The position numbers and the translations under genes are program-made. A DNA stretch of 14,057 nucleotides, from positions 1 through 14,057 of the forward strand of contig SKXH01000289.1 of assembly GCA_007128495.1 (NCBI GenBank), written 5' to 3'. Below are positions 1 through 6,466 of this stretch, one piece after another (the first letter of the stretch is position 1; each line of letters opens with the position of its first letter). The notes beneath the pieces were generated by a model, which saw only the letters and a list, made by a program, of their open reading frames with translations, was not told the DNA's origin and searched no databases. The stretch is from Bacteroidota bacterium (GTDB lineage Bacteria > Bacteroidota > Ignavibacteria > T3Sed10-11).

Positions 1-2
1 AT

Positions 3-935
3 CCGGATTCCAACGGCACCGTATTAACAACGATGCTTCAACGGCTTGAACGACTGGGCGGGAAGATAATCTCAATTAACGATCCCGACTATCCGGCATC
101 ATTAAAACAAATTTACGACCCACCTGCATTTCTGTATATACTCGGCGCCCTTGCAGAAACAGATCATGACTCGGTGGCGATTGTGGGGACTCGTGTACCG
201 ACGGAATACGGTAAATCGGTAACCGACGAGCTTTCCAGAGAGCTCGTTCAGGCGGGACTTACCATCGTAAGCGGTATGGCCCGCGGTATCGACACCGTCG
301 CACACAGCTCGGCATTGCAAGCAGGCGGCCGGACCATAGCGGTGATCGGTTCAGGTATAGATATAATATACCCGCAGGACAATATTCGCCTCAGCCGGCA
401 GATCAAAGAACAGGGAGCAATTCTATCAGAGTACCATATCGGCACAAAACCCGATGCCGTTAATTTTCCAAAACGCAATAGAATAATCAGCGGGATGACG
501 CTCGGGACTGTTATCATCGAAAGCAGCGAAACCGGCGGTGCAATGATAACAGCATCATACGCGCTCGATCAAAACCGGGAAGTGTTTGCAATCCCGGGAC
601 CGATTCACGAAAAACAAAGCAGGGGTACGAACAAGCTCATCCAGCAAGGGAGAGCTAAACTGGTAGTCAGCCCCGATGATATAGTTGAGGAGATCGTCTC
701 AAAACTCAAATATACTCAAACCAATGGAACTGGCTCACAATCAACACCCCCCGCTTTTGAATTCAATATGTTCGAACAAAATATATTTGATGTCCTTTCA
801 AAGCAGCCGCTCCACATAGATGTAATTGCACAACAATCGGGACTCTCCACTTCCGATACACTTGTTCATCTCCTTTCCCTCGAATTTAAAGGCGCCGTCA
901 AACAGCTTGCCGGAAAGATGTTTTGCAAACGGTAA
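3..935 (+). CDS. dprA: DNA-processing protein DprA (Smf), 5'-truncated by window edge
   Basis: DprA binds incoming single-stranded DNA and loads RecA during transformation and recombination. The reading frame is open from base 3 with no stop, and the first ATG (33) falls just before the family's DPDYP motif, so the N-terminal helical region probably lies upstream and the true start is not visible. The Rossmann-like core is intact: DPDYPASLKQI, the VAIVGTR segment, SGMARGID, the GSGIDIIYPQDN loop, FPKRNRIISG and ESSETGGAMITASYALDQNREVFAIPG all match family landmarks in order. After a short linker rich in T, G and S, the last ~55 residues (QNIFDVLSKQPLHIDVIAQQSG...) form the winged-helix domain found at the C-terminus of many DprA proteins. 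The gene ends 53 bp before the DUF3109 gene on the same strand. Identification is firm; only the start is missing. Confidence 0.95.
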   Translation, partial: PDSNGTVLTTMLQRLERLGGKIISINDPDYPASLKQIYDPPAFLYILGALAETDHDSVAIVGTRVPTEYGKSVTDELSRELVQAGLTIVSGMARGIDTVAHSSALQAGGRTIAVIGSGIDIIYPQDNIRLSRQIKEQGAILSEYHIGTKPDAVNFPKRNRIISGMTLGTVIIESSETGGAMITASYALDQNREVFAIPGPIHEKQSRGTNKLIQQGRAKLVVSPDDIVEEIVSKLKYTQTNGTGSQSTPPAFEFNMFEQNIFDVLSKQPLHIDVIAQQSGLSTSDTLVHLLSLEFKGAVKQLAGKMFCKR

Positions 936-971
936 CAAAATGTATGCCAATTCTTTTTTCTTGCCATATAA

Positions 972-982
972 TTTGTTATATT
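972..982 (+). promoter_or_regulatory. Extended -10-like promoter (TTTGT-TATATT) of the DUF3109 gene
   Basis: TTTG at 972-975 is followed by TATATT at 977-982, which ends 6 bp before the ATG at 989. No convincing -35 element is present, only a T-run at 954-960. A transcript starting about 7 bp below the -10 would begin at the ATG itself. The same arrangement recurs before three other genes in the window, which is the main support. This is inference from spacing. Confidence 0.45.
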
Positions 983-988
983 AAAAGT

Positions 989-1552
989 ATGTTCATAATA
1001 GGTGAAGCATTGGTACAGCGTCCGGTAACAGACACAGAATTTTCGTGCGACTTAGACAGTTGCAAAGGCGCATGCTGTACAATGAGGGGCGGACGCGGTG
1101 CCCCGCTGCTCGACGAAGAAATTGATCAAATGCGAAATGCACTGCCCTTTGCGCTGAAATATCTCAACAAAAAACACCGTACGTATATAGAGAAATTTGG
1201 ATTTTTTGAAGGGAATAGCGGCGACTACACTACAAAATGCATCCATAATAAGGCATGTGTATTTGTCTACTATCAAAACGGTATAGCACGGTGTAGTCTT
1301 GAACGTGCATTCGAGGAAGGGTATACGACCTGGAAAAAACCGATATCGTGCCATTTGTTTCCGGTACGAATTTCAAACGGGACTCCGGCAACGGTCTACT
1401 ATGAAAAAATAGACGAATGTAACGCCGGCGTTAAGAAAGGAGAGCAAGAAAAATTACCTCTTGTTGAATTTCTTGAAGAACCGCTCAGACGGCGATTCGG
1501 AGACGACTGGTACCTGTATTTATTAATCCACGTAAACGGAGAAGTCAAGTAA
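989..1552 (+). CDS. DUF3109 family protein (cysteine-rich, YkgJ-like)
   Basis: A 187-residue protein of unknown function. The N-terminus FSCDLDSCKGACC (residues 18-30) followed by GAPLLDEEI is the hallmark of the DUF3109 family common in Bacteroidota. Further cysteines occur in TKCIHNKACVF, ARCSLERA, ISCHLFPVRI and DECNAG. About nine conserved-looking cysteines suggest a bound metal, zinc or an iron-sulphur cluster, as proposed for related YkgJ-type proteins, but this is unproven. The open frame extends upstream to 923, which would overlap dprA, but those extra 22 residues read through the promoter-like sequence, and family members start with M-x-I-I-G; MFIIGEALV at 989 fits exactly. No Shine-Dalgarno site precedes it. 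It is cytosolic: no signal peptide is seen. rpoN starts 21 bp after its stop. Confidence 0.85.
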   Translation: MFIIGEALVQRPVTDTEFSCDLDSCKGACCTMRGGRGAPLLDEEIDQMRNALPFALKYLNKKHRTYIEKFGFFEGNSGDYTTKCIHNKACVFVYYQNGIARCSLERAFEEGYTTWKKPISCHLFPVRISNGTPATVYYEKIDECNAGVKKGEQEKLPLVEFLEEPLRRRFGDDWYLYLLIHVNGEVK

Positions 1553-1558
1553 CTCTCA

Positions 1559-1569
1559 TTTGCTACTAT
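1559..1569 (+). promoter_or_regulatory. Extended -10-like promoter (TTTGC-TACTAT) of rpoN
   Basis: TTTG at 1559-1562, one base, then TACTAT at 1564-1569, 4 bp before the rpoN ATG at 1574. It lies in the 21-bp gap after the DUF3109 stop and resembles the elements at 972, 10733 and 12875. If used, the rpoN mRNA would be leaderless, since no Shine-Dalgarno sequence precedes the ATG. Confidence 0.35.
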
Positions 1570-1573
1570 TATT

Positions 1574-3025
1574 ATGCTGAATATTTCTCAACAACAAAAG
1601 TTATTACAGAAGTTATCTCCACAGCAAATACAGTATCTTGAGTTATTGCAATTACCTGTCCTTTCATTGGAACAGCGGATAAAAACAGAGCTTGAAGTCA
1701 ATCCGCTCCTTGAAGAGGGACAGGAACTTGAACTGGAACAAACAGAGGAGAATCCGGAATCACCTGAATCTACGACGACCGATTCCGCCACCGAAAATTC
1801 TCAGGATAATGAACCGGCCGAGAACGATTACTCGATCGAAGATTTTATGAACGACGATACGGGAGGATATAAAACACAATACACTTCGAACGACGATTTC
1901 GAGGAACTTCCTCAGCCGGCAAAAGTTAGTCTCGTCGAGCAGTTACGGCAACAACTGGGATTATTGCATCTGGATAATGAAGAACATATACTTGCCGAAG
2001 AAATTATCGGCAACATTGATGATGACGGTTATCTTCGCCGGGAACTTTCCGGTATTGTCGATGATGTAAATCTGACGTATTCGTGGAATATTACCATTGA
2101 ACATGCCGAAGCTGTTTTAAAGAAAATCCAGAAGCTCGATCCACCCGGCATCGGGTCAAGAACGCTGAAAGAATGTTTACTTGTGCAATTGGATGTACTC
2201 GAAACAAACTCAAAAGATGTCGAAATTGCAAGAACTATTCTGGAAAAGCTGTACGATGAATTCACCCGAAAACATTACGATGAAATAATAAAAACCCTCG
2301 GAATCGACCGAGAGCAATTACGATCTGCTCTTGACGTCATAAAACGTTTAAATCCAAAGCCGGGTGAGGGAACGATCGATGAATCGCATAACTATATAAC
2401 GCCGGACTTTCTTGTTCAAAAATTAGACGATGAATTCGTCGTCACGCTCAATGACCGCAGCGTCCCCCCGCTCCGCATCAACAAAAGCTACCGCGATCTT
2501 ATCTCACGCAAAAAACGTAATGTAGCTTCATCGGACACGCGTGATTTCATACGCAAGAAATTTGAAGCTGCTAAATGGTTCATTAATTCGATTCATCAGC
2601 GCCGTGAAACTATGCTTAAAGTGATGCGGGCAATTATTGAGTTACAATACGATTTTTTCGAACACGGTGAAGAATATCTCCGGCCGATGATCTATAAGGA
2701 TGTTGCAGAGCGAATCGAGATGGACATTTCTACAATCAGCCGTGTCGTCAACGGTAAGTATGTACAAACAGATTACGGCGTCTACGAACTGCGATATTTC
2801 TTCAGTGAATCGATAGAAACAGAGAGCGGAGACGGTATATCCAACAAACACGTAAAACGCCTCATCAAGGAGATCATCGAAAATGAAGACCCGAACAAAC
2901 CGCTCAGCGATGATAAGATCGCTGCTATGGTGAGGGAAAAGGGAATCAATATAGCCCGTCGTACCGTGGCTAAATACCGGGAACAAATGAATATATCCGT
3001 CGCCCGGCTCAGGAAAAAGCTATAA
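1574..3025 (+). CDS. rpoN: RNA polymerase sigma-54 factor RpoN
   Basis: Sigma-54 directs RNA polymerase to -24/-12 promoters and needs AAA+ enhancer-binding activators to open them. All three regions are visible in this 483-residue protein, a normal length. Region I is the glutamine/leucine-rich start (LSPQQIQYLELLQLPVLSLEQRI), which contacts activators. Region II is an acidic linker at residues ~45-115. The core-binding domain (ILAEEIIGNIDDDGYL, LDPPGIGSRTLKECLL, LNPKPGEG) follows. The helix-turn-helix that reads the -12 element is at ~375-395 (YKDVAERIEMDISTISRVVNGKYVQT). The RpoN box ARRTVAKYRE, at residues 461-470, reads the -24 element and is perfect. It lies 21 bp after the DUF3109 gene and 37 bp before hslV on the same strand. 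No activator gene or obvious -24/-12 site was noticed in the window. Confidence 0.98.
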   Translation: MLNISQQQKLLQKLSPQQIQYLELLQLPVLSLEQRIKTELEVNPLLEEGQELELEQTEENPESPESTTTDSATENSQDNEPAENDYSIEDFMNDDTGGYKTQYTSNDDFEELPQPAKVSLVEQLRQQLGLLHLDNEEHILAEEIIGNIDDDGYLRRELSGIVDDVNLTYSWNITIEHAEAVLKKIQKLDPPGIGSRTLKECLLVQLDVLETNSKDVEIARTILEKLYDEFTRKHYDEIIKTLGIDREQLRSALDVIKRLNPKPGEGTIDESHNYITPDFLVQKLDDEFVVTLNDRSVPPLRINKSYRDLISRKKRNVASSDTRDFIRKKFEAAKWFINSIHQRRETMLKVMRAIIELQYDFFEHGEEYLRPMIYKDVAERIEMDISTISRVVNGKYVQTDYGVYELRYFFSESIETESGDGISNKHVKRLIKEIIENEDPNKPLSDDKIAAMVREKGINIARRTVAKYREQMNISVARLRKKL

Positions 3026-3026
3026 T
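3021..3026 (+). promoter_or_regulatory. Possible -10 element (TATAAT) upstream of hslV
   Basis: A perfect TATAAT overlaps the rpoN stop codon (3023-3025). Transcription would start near 3031-3035 and give hslV a leader of about 30 nt. No -35 element is evident. The hslV ATG at 3063 has only a distant purine stretch (AAAGGA at 3041-3046) and no properly spaced Shine-Dalgarno. Weak evidence; hslVU may also be read from upstream. Confidence 0.25.
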
Positions 3027-3062
3027 ATACATGAACATATAAAGGATGCAAAGTTTATCTCT

Positions 3063-3599
3063 ATGGAGAATTCAACACGTGCAACAACAGTAATCGGTAT
3101 ACTTCATAATGGAAAAGCCGCTCTCGGAAGCGACGGTCAGGTGACGATGGGAAATGCTGTTATGAAACACAAAGCCGCAAAAGTACGCAGAATGTATAAC
3201 AATACCGTCCTTGCCGGGTTTGCCGGCGGCTCGGCGGATGCATTTGCATTGTTCGAAAGATTCGAAGGAAAACTCGAACAATACCGCGGGAATCTGCCGC
3301 GCGCCGCGGTAGAACTTGCACGCGAATGGCGCACCGACAAATATTTCCAACGGCTTGAAGCGCTCCTGTGTGTAATAAATCATGACACCGCTCTCATTAT
3401 CTCCGGCACTGGCGATGTCATCGAGCCGGATGATAATATCATTGCGATCGGATCGGGCGGAAGTTTCGCACTTGCTGCAGCTCGAATGCTGGTAAAACAT
3501 ACGAACCTTCCGGCGCGTGAGATCGTTGAAGAAGCATTACGCGCCGCATCAGAAATATGTATTTACACAAACGAACATTTATCAGTAGAGGAATTATAA
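3063..3599 (+). CDS. hslV: HslV (ClpQ), peptidase subunit of the HslUV protease
   Basis: HslV forms the double-hexameric proteolytic core that degrades unfolded or tagged proteins delivered by the HslU ATPase in the cytosol. The 178-residue protein has the N-terminal threonine-hydrolase fold: TTVIGILHNGKAALGSDGQVTMGN, then KHKAAKVRRMYNNTVLAGFAGGSADAFALFERFE. The catalytic threonine is Thr8, preceded by the 7-residue extension MENSTRA, which must be removed to expose it. The lysine matching the family's Lys33 is Lys40 (KVR), and Asp24 matches Asp17. The GSGGSFALAAARML segment carries the conserved serine region. hslU starts 7 bp after its stop, so the two are almost certainly co-transcribed and co-regulated. 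Confidence 0.97.
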   Translation: MENSTRATTVIGILHNGKAALGSDGQVTMGNAVMKHKAAKVRRMYNNTVLAGFAGGSADAFALFERFEGKLEQYRGNLPRAAVELAREWRTDKYFQRLEALLCVINHDTALIISGTGDVIEPDDNIIAIGSGGSFALAAARMLVKHTNLPAREIVEEALRAASEICIYTNEHLSVEEL

Positions 3600-3606
3600 G
3601 GATACT

Positions 3607-5043
3607 ATGTCATCACTTGCAGAGACAGTAAAAAAACACGTCGACGTTATAAAACGCAGAGATCAGGGAGATCTTACACCACGGGAAATCGTCAAAGAGC
3701 TCGACCGGTATATAATCGGTCAGGATAGCGCCAAAAAATCGGTTGCCATCGCCTTGCGTAACAGATGGCGCCGACAAAATGTAACCGATGAAATCAAAGA
3801 CGAAATTCTACCGAACAATATTATTTTGATCGGGCCGACCGGCGTCGGAAAGACGGAAATTGCACGGCGTCTTGCACGACTTGCCGCAGCGCCGTTCCTG
3901 AAAGTTGAAGCGTCCAAGTTCACGGAAGTCGGTTATGTCGGCCGTGATGTTGATTCCATGATCCGTGATATTACCGAACTGGCCGTTACGATGATCAAGG
4001 CAGAAAAAGCAGCCGAGGTTCAGGATAAAGCCAAAAAGATGGCGGAAGAAAGAATTCTTGATATTCTGATTCCGCCGCCGAAAAAATCCCAATATTCTGC
4101 ACAGCAGCAACAAACTCAGACGGACGAAGATCAACAATCAAAAGTCGAAGAAGAACACCACACGACGCGGGAGAAATTTCGAGAACGATTACTTGCCGGG
4201 AAACTTGACGAACGCGTGGTCGAGGTAGATGTACCGAGCGATTCCTCTCCAATGATGCAAGTCTTTGGTCCCGTCGGTGTAGAAGAAATGGGGATGAACC
4301 TGCAGGATATCTTCGGAAATCTTATGCCGAAGAAATATAAGAAGCGAAAGATGACTGTTGCCGAAGCAAAAGATGTATTGACACAGGAGGAAGCGCAAAA
4401 ACTGATCGATCACGATGCCGCTATCCGCGAAGCGATAGAACGCGTCGAAAACTCGGGTATAATCTTCATCGACGAGATAGATAAAGTTTCCGGTGAAAAA
4501 GCAAAAGGCGGTGGAGCGGATGTATCCCGGGAAGGTGTGCAGCGCGATCTGTTGCCGATCGTAGAGGGATCAACCGTACAAACAAAATACGGAATGGTGA
4601 AAACCGATCATATCCTCTTTATTGCATCGGGTGCATTTCACGTATCAAAACCGTCGGATTTGATACCCGAACTTCAGGGACGGTTTCCCATCCGCGTGGA
4701 GTTGAAAAGTCTGGGTGAAGAAGACTTTGTTAAAATACTTACGACTCCGCAAAATGCACTGATCAAACAATATACCGCATTAATGGAAACCGAAAACATC
4801 AAATTGGAATTTACCGATACGGGTATACGGGAAATCGCACGTATTGCTACGGAGGTTAATGAAGCGGTAGAAAATATCGGTGCCCGTCGGTTGCATACGA
4901 TCCTTACAACGCTGCTCGAAGAAATACTTTACGACGCGCCGGATGCCGTCTCCGATAAGAAAATTACTATAGATGATACAATGGTCAATGAGAAACTGTC
5001 GAGCATTGTGACCGACCGCGACTTGAGCAGGTATATATTATAA
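3607..5043 (+). CDS. hslU: HslU (ClpY), AAA+ ATPase subunit of the HslUV protease
   Basis: HslU unfolds substrates with ATP and threads them into HslV. The 478-residue protein shows LTPREIVKELDRYIIGQ at the start, Walker A GPTGVGKT (76-83), the pore motif GYVG (109-112), a charged glutamine-rich intermediate (I) domain at about 130-250, Walker B IIFIDEID (285-292), GRFPIRVEL after the second region of homology, and sensor-2 GARR (425-428). It ends in DLSRYIL, the C-terminal tail that docks into HslV. AAGGA at 3598-3602, overlapping the hslV stop, is a usable ribosome site 4 bp before the ATG. The stop lies only 4 bp from the stop of the convergent gene at 5048, leaving no room for an intrinsic terminator. 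Confidence 0.98.
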   Translation: MSSLAETVKKHVDVIKRRDQGDLTPREIVKELDRYIIGQDSAKKSVAIALRNRWRRQNVTDEIKDEILPNNIILIGPTGVGKTEIARRLARLAAAPFLKVEASKFTEVGYVGRDVDSMIRDITELAVTMIKAEKAAEVQDKAKKMAEERILDILIPPPKKSQYSAQQQQTQTDEDQQSKVEEEHHTTREKFRERLLAGKLDERVVEVDVPSDSSPMMQVFGPVGVEEMGMNLQDIFGNLMPKKYKKRKMTVAEAKDVLTQEEAQKLIDHDAAIREAIERVENSGIIFIDEIDKVSGEKAKGGGADVSREGVQRDLLPIVEGSTVQTKYGMVKTDHILFIASGAFHVSKPSDLIPELQGRFPIRVELKSLGEEDFVKILTTPQNALIKQYTALMETENIKLEFTDTGIREIARIATEVNEAVENIGARRLHTILTTLLEEILYDAPDAVSDKKITIDDTMVNEKLSSIVTDRDLSRYIL

Positions 5044-5047
5044 TCCC

Positions 5048-6442
5048 TTAGAACCTGAAATTCGTGCCGACAGTAACCGATGCGTGTTTAGTTTTATTCG
5101 GGTAAAGAAGCAGTCCGATATTTTCAGTTGCAACCTCGATATTGAAAAATCCGATATGTAAACCGAACCCCAGTGACCACGCAAATCCGGCATATCCGCC
5201 GACTGACATTCCCGATCGTAACGGCAAATATCTGATCAACTTCCACTCCACACCTACAGCGAAACGAGGAGTGGTAGTATTGGCCGGCATAGTATTCAAA
5301 CCCTGCGTGTAATCGGCAGCTATTAATAAATTATTGCTCTTTTGCCAGGAAATCCCCGCGCGTATTGCCGCGGGCATCGAAGTTGAAAATGGAGCTATAG
5401 TTTCATCCGTTCCTGTATAAGCATTCTCTAAACTGTCTCGCTGCTCTTCACTGAAAATATCGTCAATCTCGACGGAGGCATCTGCTGTTGTTCCGTACGT
5501 ATTCTCCGTCCATCGTATGGAACCGATATCCGTAATACTTAAACCTGCGATTATATTTTCAGTAATACCGGCCGCTATACCCGCATCAAATCCCCATCCA
5601 CTCCCTGCCGGGTCACCGACAGGACTAAATTCATAGGCATCCGGATCGTGAATAAAATTTGCCGACGCCCGGCGAACGTTCATATTCACCGAACCGCTTA
5701 AAACAAACCCGCCGTCTAAATCTTCATTAGAAATATATCCCTCATACGATTCGGTCCCAAAATACACATACCCTGAAACTCGTTTCAGACCGACACCGAA
5801 GGTGATCCACTGAAGAAAACCTATATCCCGAAATTTAGGGGTAGCATAGGAGAATGAATATTCACGTATCCACCATGATTGAGCATCCGTACCGCTAAAA
5901 TCATACATAGAACCGAACTCTGAAAATCCTTCGAGCAGCAGACGCATATAATCGTTCGGCATTGTAAAATTCATCGAAAATCTATCGGAAACGGTGAAGG
6001 CAACAGCTCCATACATATTCGTTCGAACTGCCGCACCGAACCATGCCACCTGTGCATCGGTATTGATCTTACCGGTGCCATTCGGAAAAGAATTCAGAAT
6101 TTTATTTTTGTCATCGGGAGTTAAATGTTTGGCGACACGCTCCTCGGTGACAGGATCGTCGACACCTGTAAAATAGGTAGAATACAGATCGGAATCCATA
6201 AAATTCGACCCGAAAAGAAAACCGGCCCGCAAGATGTTTACTTCGACAGAAGACCAGCGGTTGACGGAAAGCAATGCCGGATTAATACCAGCGGCGTCAA
6301 CACCCCACGCCACCGCGGTATTCGCACGCGCCATACCGACAAGTCTGGGACTTGTTCTGTCATTGCCTCCCTCTACCTTAAAATACATACCTGCCGTTAA
6401 TAATATGAGAAGTCCGGCTTGCATAAGTATTTTCATTTTCAT
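5048..6442 (-). CDS. Outer-membrane beta-barrel protein (FadL/PorV-like, DUF5723-like)
   Basis: A 464-residue protein with an N-terminal signal sequence (KMKILMQAGLLILLTAGMYFKVEG). The motif LVGMARANTAVAWGVDAAGINPALLS is the N-terminal hatch-like signature of FadL/PorV/DUF5723 barrels, where a small helix and an Asn-Pro-Ala/Gly-Leu turn precede strand 1. The rest alternates short polar loops with amphipathic strands such as YGAVAFTVSDRFSMNF, ITFGVGLKRVSGYVYFG and LLIAADYTQGLN, and the chain ends in GTNFRF with a terminal Phe, the usual barrel-assembly signal. Substrate and role are unknown; transport of hydrophobic compounds or a structural role are possibilities, not shown. AAGGA lies 8 bp upstream of the chosen ATG. 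It starts 24 bp after the stop of the lipoprotein gene, so the two probably form one operon. Confidence 0.75.
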   Translation of the reverse strand: MKMKILMQAGLLILLTAGMYFKVEGGNDRTSPRLVGMARANTAVAWGVDAAGINPALLSVNRWSSVEVNILRAGFLFGSNFMDSDLYSTYFTGVDDPVTEERVAKHLTPDDKNKILNSFPNGTGKINTDAQVAWFGAAVRTNMYGAVAFTVSDRFSMNFTMPNDYMRLLLEGFSEFGSMYDFSGTDAQSWWIREYSFSYATPKFRDIGFLQWITFGVGLKRVSGYVYFGTESYEGYISNEDLDGGFVLSGSVNMNVRRASANFIHDPDAYEFSPVGDPAGSGWGFDAGIAAGITENIIAGLSITDIGSIRWTENTYGTTADASVEIDDIFSEEQRDSLENAYTGTDETIAPFSTSMPAAIRAGISWQKSNNLLIAADYTQGLNTMPANTTTPRFAVGVEWKLIRYLPLRSGMSVGGYAGFAWSLGFGLHIGFFNIEVATENIGLLLYPNKTKHASVTVGTNFRF

Positions 6443-6450
6443 CGGTTCAT

Positions 6451-6457
6451 TCCTTAA
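6451..6457 (-). promoter_or_regulatory. Shine-Dalgarno site (TTAAGGA) of the barrel gene
   Basis: Read on the minus strand, TTAAGGA ends 8 bp before the ATG at 6442, in the 24-bp gap after the lipoprotein stop. It supports this start, and its position inside the gap fits translation from a shared mRNA. Confidence 0.6.
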
Positions 6458-6466
6458 AAGTATATA

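Noticed and set aside
923..988. Upstream extension of the DUF3109 frame overlapping dprA
   Set aside because: The extra 22 codons run through the TATATT element and have no family similarity; relatives start at M-x-I-I-G.
3031..3048. ATG at 3031 (Met-Asn-Ile-stop) and ATG at 3046 before hslV
   Set aside because: Neither is in frame with hslV and the first encodes only three residues; a chance occurrence is more likely than a leader peptide.
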